A stretch of 64,000 nucleotides of DNA from NCBI GenBank assembly GCA_002189035.1, contig NEEC01000008.1:2046001-2110000 (forward strand), in the 5' to 3' direction. A program made the position numbers and the translations under genes. Source of the DNA: Utricularia gibba (Eukaryota; Streptophyta; Magnoliopsida; Lamiales; Lentibulariaceae). The notes under the pieces were generated by a model. The model worked only from the letters and a program-made list of their open reading frames with translations. It was not told the origin of the DNA and did no database searches. This document shows, piece after piece, positions 1-13,200 of the stretch; the first letter of the stretch is position 1; each line of letters opens with the position of its first letter.

Positions 1-1462
1 GATTTATTTTTCAATTTTGACGAAAATCGAGTGTCAACCTCTTACACATCAGCTTTTGCTTTGGATCCAAACCTAACATCAAGAAATAAATAATATATAT
101 ATAATATATATATATTTTTTATATTTAATCATCAACTTTTCGAATTTGATAATTTGTTAAATAATTATTCATATGTGTAGGGTTGTCGAATGTATAGATA
201 TCTAAAAGTGAAAGAATCTAAAAGTGAGAGATTCTAATATTAAAGAGTATAGTAACCATATTTCACATTAATTATGGATAATAAGAGATGTACTTAAATA
301 TAATGACATTCATAATTTTATATGAGATCTTTTTTTGTAAAAATGAAGAATGTAAAATTTTGAGAATTGGATATACGAAATGAATAGTATCATATAATAA
401 TAGAGTGACATTTGATGTCATATATATAATTTGCTTATCATTTCTAAATTTAGAACCAATTATAATTGATATGACACTTCTTTGCTTTACTATTTCATGA
501 TAATATAGTCACAAGTTTTCTTGGTACAGATGTCAATATAGTCCAAGTGATGTCCCTCCACTGATGATTCACCTGTTCACTAACTTTAAATATAATATCC
601 ATTTTTTGGGATGTCCCCCACACCATCACAATTATAATTAGGTGATGAGTTTAATCATCCTTGAGTATATTTGTTATTTGGTACCAACCATCATTATTCA
701 ATTTATTCAATATCCATACAATATTGTAGTCTATTTATATTTCATGTATGATTTTGATAGATACCAATAACACTGATTTTTTAAATCAAAAGTGTTGGTT
801 TCTTTTTCACATACTTATGATTAAGACTATATTTGCTGATGTATTGATACTTGTTTTTGGACATCAAATTTTTAGATGATAGAATCTTCAAATTGCAAAA
901 AACATGTTAATATTTAGAGAAAAAATGTTTAAATTGATCGAGTCTTCATGAATTTTGCTTTAGTGCAAGTTTTATATGATAGTATAATTAATAATGTATT
1001 TGATTTAAAACAAATATCTTATACCTTGGATTATTTAGCAAAACTCATCTAGAGTTTAAGTTTTAAAATACCTCATTCGAAGTGTTTTACAGTAAAACTA
1101 ATCTACCAAACATTCACTTCGTGTATTACAATCCACACGAAATCAATTTTGTATTTTAATGTGTTTTCCATGATATCAAACTACCAATTACCCATTGTAT
1201 GTCTTTTTTTTTTCAGGCCCATCTGTAAGTCTAATGGCACTAAGATTTCAAAAAAAAAAACAGAAAAGAGAAAAGGAGCTTCTTATATTACAACACATTG
1301 AGCCCAGAAATCCACAAACGAAAAAAACACTGGAAACACAGCAGATCTTTGTAAGATTAGAATTACATGTAAGAAAAGGGGGAAGCCATGATTATGCCCC
1401 TCTTCGTTAGCAGGTGATACATCTGATGAGTCAACAATATCCACAGTCATGAGGCCGATTAG
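1..1462. other. AT-rich intergenic DNA
   Basis: No supported gene. The stretch is strongly AT-rich, with many short A/T runs and stops in all frames. The last few hundred bases before 1463 probably hold the 3' UTR of the RRM gene on the minus strand. A 71-codon open frame at 1195-1410 is low complexity (poly-T and poly-A derived) and resembles nothing known to me. Confidence 0.7.
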
Positions 1463-3005
1463 TCAGGTTGAGTTGGTTGTTTCACAAGGCTGGTAGTCAA
1501 CTATTTTGCCCTGTTTGCCGCAACCGCCGCCTGACAGTGAGTTCTTGCCGGAACCACGATAACCACCATCCTCACTCGTTGTAGCAGGATAGGGGGCTGC
1601 TGTCACGTCACCCACATGGATTTGTGGATGACCAACTCCAACTGCTTGCGCAGATTTCATGTCTATGCCATCAACCAATGCTCCTTCAAATGCGTTTCCA
1701 CCAAAACTCACAACTCCGGTGCTGCCATTTACGTAGGCGGGGTACACTGGAGCAGCATTCACGTAAGGCAAGAAATTTCCCCTAACACCAATACCTCCGG
1801 CGCCCCAGTCATTCCTGGGGGGAACTGGAGCATATGTATAGCTGATGCCAGGATAATTTCCGATAGGATATCCACCACCACTGTAAATGCCAGTTCCATA
1901 GGGGTATCCAGCGAGGCTAGCATATCCATTGGGGAAGTATCCAAATCTTGGTTGGTATGTTGGGAAACCGGTTTGTTGATAAGGAGTGAAACTTGGGCTT
2001 CTTCCACCACCTATCCGTCCACTATAGCCATTGCTGCTACTGGTAGTTCCATCTTTAGGGACAGCTCTCTTGACCTCCACAAGCTTACCACTCAGCTCGT
2101 GGAAGTTAGTCTGCATGACTTCTTCAGCCGACTCTTCAGTGTCGAAAGTAATAAAGCCAAATCCTCTTGGCCTGTGGGTCATGTTATCATGCATCACGAC
2201 TACATCATTAATTCTACCAAACTTCTCAAAATACCGCCTAAAATCTTCTTCTGTTAGATTTGCTGACAATCCCCCTACAAAAATTTTCTTGGTTCGAATC
2301 TGATCATTGCCCCTGTAATTGGTTCTACTGTAATTTCTACTGGACCCTCGGTGATGGAGCTGTTGGTTTTGTTGTTCGCTCCTGGGAATAGCCCTTTTCA
2401 CTTCTACCTGTCCATTTTTTTTTAATGGATGAAATATCAGATACCCAATAACCTACTAAAAAAAATAGAAACCAAATAACCTACTTCAAAAAATATCAAA
2501 TACAACTACCACTAACTTGGAAATAGTTAGACAGATATTAAGATCACACCAAGAGCAAATCGTCTTGCAAAAAACGAACCAGAAAGCACCTCCCCGGAGG
2601 AAAGAAATGAAACCCGTCAAAAATTTCCAACCCTTCGGGCAAAAAAAAAAAAAAAAAAAAAAAACAAAAGCCTTCAAAAAACAAGGATTGAGGTGGAAAA
2701 AGGTACAATTGAAAAGCACAGAAACCCATGTAGAGTAGATCGAACAAGAAGTACACCGTTCTGTTGAGAATCTGATGGGAGTCCTGCAGCGCGCGATCGA
2801 CAGCCGAAGACTCCGTGAAGGTGACAAATGCAAAACCTCTGGGAACGCCTGTATTCTTATCCCTGGCAATCACTGAGCTAAGAACCGTGCCGTATTTGCT
2901 AAAATGCTCCTTCAGGACATCCTCCGTCGTCTCCCACGAAATTCCTCCAACAAAAAGCTTACTCTGGTCCGCGTCCACCATACTACCCCTCAAATACGCT
3001 CCCAA
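1463..3005 (-). CDS. hnRNP-type protein with two RRM domains and a Gly/Tyr-rich tail
   Basis: Two coding exons on the minus strand: 3005-2757 and 2407-1463, joined in phase 0 across a GT-AG intron of 350 bp that contains a long poly-A run (about 2641-2664 on the plus strand). The product is about 397 residues. RRM1 (near residues 15-85) shows RNP2 KLFVGGIS and RNP1 RGFAFVTF; RRM2 follows with KIFVGGLS and RGFGFITF. The C-terminal half is rich in Gly, Tyr and Pro. The layout matches plant heterogeneous nuclear ribonucleoprotein 1 / Musashi-like proteins, which bind pre-mRNA or mRNA in the nucleus and shuttle to the cytoplasm. The start at 3005 gives a seven-residue leader before a second in-frame Met that fits the family equally well. 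A telo-box lies in the leader. Family is secure; the specific RNA targets are unknown. Confidence 0.9.
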
Positions 3006-3052
3006 TTAACAGAAACTGGAGAAGAAACACAGGAACGAGGAACCACAAAGAA

Positions 3053-3061
3053 CTAGGGTTT
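3053..3061 (-). promoter_or_regulatory. telo-box (AAACCCTAG) in leader of the RRM gene
   Basis: On the minus strand the sequence reads AAACCCTAG about 50 bp upstream of the RRM start codon. Telo-boxes of this kind are common in leaders and proximal promoters of plant genes for translation and RNA metabolism. The motif is seen directly; function is inferred from position and gene class. Confidence 0.45.
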
Positions 3062-4568
3062 GTCGCTGTGAAAAATTAATTTGGGGCAATCGATGCGACC
3101 GGGACGAATTACCGCGACTCCTTTTTCCTCTTTATATTATTATTTCATTCAAATTCATAATAAATTTGACTTTCCTATATTATTATAAAAATAAAATGAC
3201 GAAAAGTTCTGAAAAACCATTTTGACATAAATTTATATAAAAAAATACATTTCGAAAATAAAAAATAATTTATTTTTACTTAATTTGTATTTGCTATACA
3301 TTCAAATATATTTTCCTTAAAATTAAAAGTAAAAATAAATATATTTTACAACACACATAATTTTACTTTAAAAAAATAAAAACAAATTTTACTTCAATTC
3401 GGAGTCGATTATACTTTATTTCTTATTTTTTATATAAATACACAATCTTATTTTCGAAAAATTATTATATCATTATCCAAGAATATGATGGGTGGCTAGT
3501 CAAATTTTGTCCGGTTCTTGTTGAGCATCATATGGAGCACATGGCCGGTTCTTCCTTATAAAAAGTATGGGTTATCACCCACTCTGTCAAAACTGGAGAT
3601 GTGGAGGGTAAGAAGGTCTTTCAATACTTTCCACGTCGACGGCGAAATGGTTGACTGAAAAAACCTTTTGACTCTGTATTTTTTATTTTCTCAAAAATAA
3701 AAACATGTTTTTTCACATGATACATTTCATTTTCACATATTTTATAATTCAATTTGTTGCTGTGTACGAAATATTATATAATTTTATATGTAATTATAAA
3801 ATAATTGTGAAAAAACACAACCAAGTCTTGTATTGATATGACAAAGGGTTGACTCAGTAAACTCTATAGCTCCAAAAATATCGTCTTCCCAAATCACCCT
3901 TGAAGGAATCCTTAAGTTGTGAGTTATGATAACTTGGTATAATTTTAATTGCAATATTTAAACTAAATCAGAACAATATTTAAGATCCTATTCACATAAT
4001 ATTAGAAGCCAAAACATGATTAAGTGCATAAAGATTTCTTTTCGTATGATGAAATTGAATAATATATTCATATATTTTTATTTTCAAGATTTTTTAAAAT
4101 TTAAATATCCATATTTTTAAGGATATATAAAAATATTTCCATAAAAATAAAAAAGTTTAATCTTGAGGTTGAGAAGATTTTAAGTCGAATTCCCATATTT
4201 TCAAACCTTTTGAATTTGCTCCAAATTCATACACCTTGCAGTTTCAGATTCTTGACTTTGATATTGTTTTTCAAAGTGAACAAAAAATACTTTAAAAAAT
4301 ACAAAATATGTTTTATCTCCAAAAAAATAAATTTAAATTAATAAAAATATAATAAAATGAGTATATATTAATTAATAAATATTTTTTTATTGGGTTGCAG
4401 CTGACCTTATATTTAAATATTTAAAAGGAATTTTCCACTTTTGAGGCTTTTGATCTTCATTCGTTGAAATTCTGCACCAAAATCTTCGTGGGAGCAGTTG
4501 AGCAAGCAAACATCTGCGATTCCATAAACCAGATTCATGCAGTGACGTGTGCATTCTTCTAGAAGAAG
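3062..4568. other. AT-rich intergenic region, probably a divergent promoter region
   Basis: It lies between two divergent genes, the RRM gene reading left and the RING-H2 gene reading right. It is AT-rich with no open frame worth calling. TATA-like tracts (tatataaata near 3430) are too common here to assign. Confidence 0.6.
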
Positions 4569-5023
4569 ATGAAGCTCCCTACCAATTCCCCCCTTGCTTT
4601 CTTCTGCTCGTCCTCCGGGGAATCATTCTGTCGCTCATCATTACCTTCAGACGCTGCAAGCTCGCGATCGCGGAGTACAAGTTCATGTCGGTTATCAGCA
4701 GCAACACCCATAAGTTCGTTTACCGCGACGCATCCGGGCAGGCGCTGGATAGCTGCTGCATATGCTTGTTGGAGTTTGCGGACGGAGACAGGGGGGAAGA
4801 GATCGTGGGCTGCAAACATGGATTTCATACCGACTGTTTGGAGCAGTGGTTGCGGCGATGTAGCCCCGTCGGCACCTGCCCCCTTTGCCGGAGATTGGTG
4901 GTGCCGGCGGCGATTGTGGAGGAGTACCGGAGGGTGCAGAGTGAGCTGGAAGAGAATGAGGGGGTTGAGGAGGAGTGGGTACTGTTGCTTCAAAATGTGT
5001 TTAATGGGGGAATCAAGGTGTGA
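4569..5023 (+). CDS. small membrane-anchored RING-H2 finger protein (frame broken near start)
   Basis: The RING-H2 frame encodes a hydrophobic segment (PPCFLLLVLRGIILSLIITF) followed by a canonical RING-H2 finger: CCIC, then C-x-H-x2-H-x2-C (CKHGFHTDC), then CPLC, and an acidic tail ending at 5023. Such proteins act as E3 ubiquitin ligases, with the finger docking an E2. In the RING frame there is no ATG ahead of the membrane segment; the nearest is at 4684. The ATG at 4569 opens a neighbouring frame and would enter the RING frame if the run of six C at 4588-4593 had one more C, giving about 151 residues starting MKLPTNSPP. I therefore place the start at 4569 and treat the break as a one-base omission. 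No intron is needed. Confidence 0.8.
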
Positions 5024-5280
5024 AATACCCAAGGATTGGTTCCTTTTGCGTAGTTCTGTATTTACTCTCCACTTTCAAGCTTCAGGAGTAGACGAAATCT
5101 TTCTTGTTCATGTCGCGCAGCGCACATATCTTCCCACACATTTTGCAAAAATCAACTACATACCGCCGACGCTAAGAGCTCTCGGAAACGGAGTGGCGGC
5201 TGCAGCAATACCTTCTCAGAATCAAAGAGCCCGCCTTTCAATTCGGGCTCAATATTCGTCACACGCGCATTTAGGTTTTG

Positions 5281-5510
5281 CAAACTTCCGAGTTTCCGAA
5301 ATTGCGGCGGCTCTTCAGTTCTCTGTCAAAAGACTGAAGCACTCCACGGATGAGCTATTCTCAGAGCGCCTGGCTCTCAACAAGACAGCTGCGTTACAGA
5401 ATGTTTTCGACGGCGACTGCTGTGATTCGCATCCACTCTCTCTCTCCAGGAAGCCGCCAAGTCTCCGATGGTGTGCCGGAGAAGAACGCAATGTCGTGGA
5501 ACTGGTAGGT
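5281..5510 (+). pseudogene. possible PPR-like relic
   Basis: One frame ending at a stop near 5508 reads RQVSDGVPEKNAMSWNW, closely resembling the VFDGMPEKNVVSWN junction typical of plant PLS-class pentatricopeptide repeat proteins. A stop interrupts the same frame about 60 codons upstream, and no full repeat array is present. It could be a decayed PPR fragment, or chance similarity. Nothing else in 5030-5630 is recognisable. Confidence 0.28.
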
Positions 5511-5630
5511 CATCCCACAGCCCATTAAATTGGGCTCGTTTTGGGCCACACTGAACCCCTCCTTAACCTTGTACCCTAGCAAAAGGACTTTGGAATTAAT
5601 TGAGGTCCCTCTATTAAATGCAACCAAAAA

Positions 5631-7283
5631 AAGAAAAGAAAATAGGTTGCAAATTGTCTAGTTTTTTTTTAAAGGATAATATTGGGTAAAGTCATTCACT
5701 AAATTAATTTACTTATTTACAAGACATTTTTTCATTTTTTATTGAATATCCATATCCAAGATTGTAGTAAATTGAAAACTTACAAATCAATCATTAAAAA
5801 ATAAAATACTTTTATCACATTAGCTTTGGGGACATGTGCACACATGAAGGGATAAATTCAATTTAATATAAAAATAAGGAATATTTAGTACATTAAAACT
5901 AAATATAAGTATTGTAATAAATAATATATTGAACAGATATATTATTTTTTTGTTTTTGTTTTTTTATATCATTTATCCTATGATTGAAGTGAGATGAAAG
6001 AAGACATGTGAAGAGGTAAAGAAAAGAAAAAGACATGAACAGGTTGTCTGGATGGATCAGCAAATACAAAAAGAGTCAACATCTTGGGGTCGCACATTAC
6101 AAAAGTATCCCTATCAGGTCCCCAGTGACAGTGAGGGTACTAGGGGTTTCTTGGTAATTTGATACCTCCAACTCAACAGTAAAAAATATTGCATATTACT
6201 TAAAGAGGCACAATCTCCGGTTTATTAGTTTTGCGATCCAAACAGCACTGAAAGTTTTGTCATTTGCCAGATCCTCAGCAGCTGCAGTTGGGAACATTTT
6301 TAAGATTGGATTTTTAGCCAATTGCTAGTGGGAAACACGGATTAAGTGTTTAAGCAATCTTGAAAGGTTACATTTTTTTACTAGTTCTTGCCCCTTAGCC
6401 ACATGGTTTCATTTATACTTGCATTTCAAGCTGCTGATCTCGGATTCCATGGTTAGGTAATCAGTAAGCTGTGGCCCTTCACGACCCCTGATTGTGCATT
6501 GTCGTGAAAATGATGGGTGAGCTCGAAATGTGATGGGCTATTCCTATACAGGGAATAAAGCGTAGCAGCTTGTGTTTACTACTTTTTTCAGGCGCGGGGG
6601 AGCTGAGTTTCCACTGATGTCGCTTCCCTACTGCAGATTCCTCACTTTGTGACTTCTCGGGGTGGGGGGAGAGTGGCAGTGCTTCGGATGTCTTTCCTTC
6701 ATCAAGTGTAGTTGCTTGAATCCTCATTTTCTAGTATTCCTCAGGTGGGTTCTCACGAGGATTTCACATTTGGCTCTCTCTTGATGGCTGTTTCTAGAAA
6801 TATTTCTCGGTGCCTCTGTGGGGCTCATATCTGTATTTTCTTGGTGGCTAAAGGCCTCCTTTCTGCGGTGGTGGACCAATTGGTTGAGTAAATGTAACTT
6901 CTTCTTTTATACTTCGTTACACCTAAAGCCATAGCCCTGGTTTTATGGTACACTCTCTGTCGGTGAACTTTCTCAGGATCTGCATTTTCGCGTTTCTTTG
7001 CCTCTTCCGATTATGTCATTAATTGAGCTACATGTATCATGAATCGGGATAAGTGGTTTTCTGCGGTTATATCTTATGTTCTGTGAAATCAGACTCGAAG
7101 TTTTTACTGGAAATTGATGTATAGCTTCCTTGATTGATTATTTCGATGGGATAACCACTTAAGTTTTGGTATCTCCTTTAAGTTATGCGAATTTGGTTAT
7201 CTCATTCAGTTTTGGTTTTTCATTGATGGCATTCTGCAATTTGTTGCCTCAGGATTTATGATTAGGCTGCATAGTTTCAAATA
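5631..7283. other. intergenic DNA and probable 5' UTR/leader intron of the coiled-coil gene
   Basis: From about 5640 to 6200 the DNA is AT-rich and plain. From about 6230 to 7283 the composition changes to T-rich, transcript-like sequence leading to the ATG at 7284; a 5' UTR with an intron is likely but its boundaries cannot be fixed. The open frame at 6479-6727 on the minus strand has no recognisable motif and I do not call it. Confidence 0.5.
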
Positions 7284-10200
7284 ATGTCCCGGGGTTTCAA
7301 GTGGAAGCTCGAGCAGACTAAAACAAAAGTGGTCTTTCGTCTTCAGTTTCATGCTACACATGTATGATTGCTTCTTTTCATTCTTCTACTATCTATATAG
7401 TTTGTTGTGCAATATGGTTTTATAGATTTTCCTCTCAAGTGGTTGGGAAATGTTGATGGATTAGGTTCCGCCGACTGGTTGGGATAAGTTGTTCATTTCA
7501 TTCTTTTCTGCTGATACTGGAAAGCCTACTGCTAAGACATCCAAAGCAAATGTAAGAAATGGAACCTGTAAATGGCCGGATCCTATTTATGAAACTACGA
7601 GGCTGCATCAAAATCCCCAATGCAAGCAGTATGATGATAAGCTCTACAAAATTATTGTTGCTATGGTACTGATCAAGCATGGGTTGTAAATTAATAATTA
7701 TCTTCAATTATGTGATGAAGTATCAGGGAACACCTTTTTCATTCCAACCTGATGTTTTGTGTAGGGTTCATCTCGGTCTAGTATCCTTGGTGAGACTACC
7801 ATCAACCTTGCTGATTTTGTAGATCCATTAAAATCGTCTGTGGTGTCCCTTGCTCTTCAGGGATGCAGCTATGGGACTCTATTACATGTGAGGAGAAAAA
7901 CATTATGAAAAATTCTTGTTACAATTAATTTTCCTGTTGACTGTTTCTTCAGCTTATTCCTGGAAAAGAAAACTTAAGTTCATTTAGTATTTCTTCGGCC
8001 GCTTTGTGCTTTCCATGGTATTTGATTGTGCAAAAATCACTGAATTTTTTATATTCCTGTGATGCAGGTGAATGTCCAGATCCTAACATCAAAGACTGGC
8101 TTTAGGTACTGAAGTGCAGTTGAGTTCTAATTTGGATTCCAGTATCATATAAAGTGCAACTTTGTTCACATTTCAGGGAATTTGAGCAGCAGAGAGAGCT
8201 AAGGGAAAGGGTTTTAGACCCAGGGGTGAACTGCCATAATCAAAATGCTACACATAAAATGTGCACTTTGGATGAGGTGAAAATCCTATCATCTTCATTG
8301 TTTCTGCTCCATTTTCTGGAATTTTCGTTTTCTTTAAATTTTCATGTAGTAACCTGATACTGTCAATTCATATGAGTGCGAACCTCTGGCTGCATCATGA
8401 GGAAGCTTGAGTTCACTCTTAAAGCTTTCATGCAGGTCACTAGAAGGACTAGATCAAAACTAGATGCTGCTGAGCTTTCTTCAGTTGACGAAGATACCAG
8501 TGTAAATGAAGAATATGCTGACTCCGGAATTGGGTTTGATGGCTCATCCAGTACTTCAGGAAGCTTATGTACAGAGAAACCTGAATCTTCCAGTAGACAT
8601 GATATTGATGGCACCAGAAGCACAATATCTGGTGATGCACTTCCTCATACAATTAAAGGCGATGCAGCTGATCCTCAAAATTTGTTAAATGGGAGTACTA
8701 AATCTGCTGAATTATGGACCTTGGAGAATTCAACAGATTGTAATTCAGCAGCAATTTTTGAGGAGAATAATAGACTTAGAGAAAGCTTGGCAGTGGCCGA
8801 GTCATATTCTTTTAGCCTTAAGATGGAAATTGGCTCTTTGCAATGCTTAGCTGATGGGTTAAGTGCTGAAACCGAGAAGTTTTCTCACCTTCTTGATGCT
8901 GAGATTTCTTCACTCCATGATTTAACAAAAGAGGTCTCCATGCTGAAATCTGATTACGTCAATTTGAAGGATGGTATGAGCAAGCTCAAGGATTTTACAG
9001 TTGGCCACACTATGAAAAATGATGCTCAGTTGGGTTTCGATATGATTGGTCAGTTTCAAAGGGGGTTACAGTAGTTGAAGTTAAGATAAGGGAATTGCTG
9101 AGTAAGATTTTCCACGGTCATCTTGATGGGGACACCAAGTCTATTTGTCTAGAGCTGAAAGCATTACTTAATTTTGTCCTGGATTTGAAACTGGAAAATA
9201 GGGTAACGTCAGAAACTTCTGGTACCAATGAGATCGGAAAACTAGTGATTTCTAACCATGAAGAGTCTTCGTCTGGTAGTTTGCTTGGTTCAGATTTATG
9301 TCGCCCTGAGATTCTTCCACATTTGATATTAAATACACCTGAATCTGTGCTAGCTGACTCTGCAGTTACTTTGGAGGCAATGAATGACCAAATTTTAGAC
9401 ATTGTCAGAGAATTGGATGAAGTGAAAGTTGAAAAAGGGGTGCTTACCAAAAAAATGGATCAAATGGAATGCTATTATGAAGGGCTTGTTCAGGAGCTGG
9501 AAGACACTCAGAAGAGGTTGTTGGGAGAGTTGCAGCTCTTGAGGAATGAACGTTCCACTTCCCTTCATGCACTATCTGCTGTGGAAGCTGAAAATGAATT
9601 ATTACATCAACAAATTAATCAGCAGATGCAACGTTTTGTGGAGGAGAGGCGAGACCTGGAAGAACTTAACAAGGATCTAGAGAGAAGGGCTAGCATCTCA
9701 GAAGCTGCTCTGAGAAGAGCTCGATTGAACTACACAGTTGCGGTGGATAAGTTGCAAAAGGATCTTGAACTGCTTTCCTCTCAGGTTGTATCCATGTTTG
9801 AGACAAATGAATGCCTAATCAGGAAGGCTTTACCTTTGCAGCATGAAAGAGGAATGCACAACCCAGAGGAGGATAATAAAGTTGAAAAATTAACATCCTT
9901 CAATAAAAAATCAGTTGGTGGTGATATTCTTTTTGAGGACTTGAAGAGATCCTTCTGCTTGCAAGGGGAGCTTTATAAAAAGCTTGAAGATGAGCTTATC
10001 AGAGTGTATTCTATGAATCTGGGTCTGGATATATATTCAAATGCTTTGCAAGGGTCACTGCATGATGCAGATATTCTGGTTGGAATCATGAGGGAAAAAA
10101 TGGAAGAACTTGAGGAGGAGTTGGAACTCTCTACTGCTTCACAGAATCATTTGATGTTGACGTTGCAACAAGCTAAAGAGGATATTCATGCTCTTAATGA

Positions 10201-13200
10201 ATTCAAAGCTAATAGTTTTTCTCAGTGTGCAGATCTGGCTGAGCAAAATCAGCTTTTAGAAAAGAAAGTGATGAGCATCTCTGGGGAAAATCACATTCTA
10301 GCCCAGAAGCTGAACGATCAGGAGAATATGGCAATGGAATGCGCAAGTTACAAAAACAAATGTGAGGCTTTTCTGGTTGAAAATGAAGAGCTATCTCTTC
10401 AGTTAAATCATGAATTGCTTGAGAAGGAGAGACTTGCCAATGATATCTCTGCATTAGAGGAAAACATTTCGAGTCTTAAAAATGAATGTGATAAACTGCT
10501 TCATTTGAAGGAGAACCATGAAGAAAAAATCAGCAATACGGAAGATAAATTATCTGCCTCTCTTATTCAGAATGCTGAGCTGTCTCTTCAGCTAAAGCAT
10601 GGTGTGCTTGAAAAAGAGAAGCTTGTGAATGATATGTCAATTTTGGAAGGCCAAGTTGTTGCCCTTACATCAGAATCCGATAAATTGCTTCATTTGAGGG
10701 AGAGTCTTGAAGAAAAGATCACCTTTACAGAAAATAAGTTGGCTGCTTGTCTGGCTGAGAATGCAGAGCTATCTCTTCAGTTGAAGCATGAATTGCTTGA
10801 AAAGGAGAAACTCGCCAATGATATCTCAGTATTGGAGGGAAACATTGCGACTTTTAAATTGGAATCCGATAAATTGCTTCATCTGAAGCAGAATCATGAA
10901 GAAAATATTACCTTGGCAGAAAACAAATTGTCTGCTTGTCTGATCGAGAATGCTGATCTATCTCTTCAGTTGAAGCAGGAAGTGCTTGAAAGGGAGAAAC
11001 TTGCCAATGAGATGTCAACTTTGCATGAAGAATTTGTGACACTTAGATTAGATTCTGATAAATTGCTTCATCTGAAAGAGAGTCTTGAAGAAAAAATCAG
11101 TTTTACAGAAGATAAGTTGGCTGCTTGCCTGGTTGAGAATGATCAGCTATCTTTTCAGTTAAAATATGAAGTGCTTCAAAATGAGAAACTTGCAAATGAT
11201 ATATCACTTTTGGAGGGAAGCACTGTGACTCTTAAATTAGAATGTAGCAAATTGCTTGATTTGAAGGAAAATCTTGAGGAAAAGATCAGCTTTACAGAAA
11301 AGAAGTTGGCCCATTTGTTGGAATCATATAATCAGCAATTTTATCATTTAGATGTTAGTCCGGGCTCCATCTTGGAGAATATGGATAAAAAAGATGTCAT
11401 TTTTCAATTGCAGCAAGTCCAGCAGGACGCATGCTTGAAAAATTCTCAGTTGCTAAAGGAGAATCAAGTTCTTAAAAGTGAGAGAGACAGTGCGGATGCA
11501 TCGTTGATGGCATTCAGGTCTGAAATTCAGGTGATGAAGCAACTGCTTGAGCATAATGCACAGGATATGTTGATGAGACTGGATTTATCAAATACTCTTG
11601 TAGCACAATTTCAAGTTAAGCTTGAATCACTAGCCGAGAAACTTTATTTGAGATCAGAACTTGAAAATGAGTACATCGAGCAGATTGAAAAATTTTTGGC
11701 TGATCTTGCTCATACTGAAGGCCAAGTTGGAGAGTTGTTTTCTGAAAACGGGTACCTTAATTTAGCACATTCAGGCATGGTTGCCTTGGAACAAGAACTC
11801 CAGACGAGCAAGCAAATCATCATAGAGCTGACGGATAGTAATCAAGAACTCGATTGGCACTTGCTGAATAAAACTGAGGAATCTGCCAAACTTTCTGGTG
11901 ATGTGAGCTGTCTGAAGGAAAAAATGATGAGCATGCTTGACGATTTGCATGCAGAAAAGCACTTGAGAATTGAGCTAGAAAGAAGAGCCATGGATCTTAA
12001 TTCAGAATTGAATGAGTGCCATAACAAATTGGTTCACCAAAATGATGAACTTGAACATGCTAGGGAGACGGTCTCAGATCTGGAAGTAGAGAAGTCAAAA
12101 CTTGCTCATATTTTGAGTCAGCAGAACGAAGAACTTGGAACTCAGAAGTCTTACCAGGATAGTCTTAAAGGCTGGTTAATGGAACTCCTCGACCATGCAA
12201 TTGCTACAGAGGTCACACAGATATATTTAGCAAACCAGTATGAATCTCATCATTTGGAACTGAATCAGAAACCTTGTCAGTCAGAAGTTCGTCAGGATGC
12301 AGTTGAGAAGAAATATAGTGATGGAAAAATTATGCTGAGTCAGTGTGAAGATAGTGGTGCATCAGGAGGTGTGGAAACTGAGTTTTCATTGAATGGGAAT
12401 CCGTCTGCAGCCAATTTAGAAGACCTAAGATGCAGGATGAGAGATGCTGAGGAACAGATCATATCTTTTGCATTATTGAACGAGGAATTGGAAGTTGTAG
12501 TTATGATACTTGAAGAGAAGCTTAAGGAAGCATCTGCTGAGTTAAAAAAGGAATATGAAGATGAATTAACAGAACTTCGCAGCCGGTGCAATGAACTTTC
12601 ATCTAAGCTCTCAGATCAGGTTATGAAGACAGAGGAGTTTAAGAACTTATCGATACACTTGAGAGAAATCAAAGACAAGGCTGAAGCAGAATATCTTGTT
12701 GCTAGTAGGAAAACAGAGGTTGAAACACCGGCTGTTTCGGGGCAAGATACATTACGAGTGGCTTTCATGAAGGAACAGTATGAAACTAGGAATCAAGAAC
12801 TGAAGCAGCAGCTTGCAATCTCTAAAAAGCACGGGGAGGAGATGCTTCTGAAGCTGCAAGATGCCATTGATGAACTTGAGAACACGAAAAGGTCAGAAGC
12901 TCTGAGCCTGAGGAGAAATGAGGAGTTGTGTCTCAGACTCGCCAACCTTGATTCTGAATTACAGTCAGCCATCACAGAAAAGCGCGAAAAAGGTAAAGCT
13001 TATGACCGAATGAAAGCTGAACTAGAATGTGCACTACTAAGCCTGGAATGTTGCAAGGAAGAAAGGGAAAAGCTTGAAGCTTGTGTACTAGATTTTGAGG
13101 TGGCCAATTCTCAACTCACTCTAGAACTTTCCTCAATGAAGCAGCAGTTGGATGAATTGAATTCTCGTGTGAAGCTTGATAACAATTACCAAGTTCCAGA

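Noticed and set aside
1616-2303. Long plus-strand open frames opposite the RRM gene
   Set aside because: They mirror the coding exon of the RRM protein on the other strand and have no domain of their own.
2641-2664. Poly-A run as a SINE or retroposed-gene tail
   Set aside because: It lies inside the single intron of the RRM gene with no target duplication or element sequence around it that I can see.
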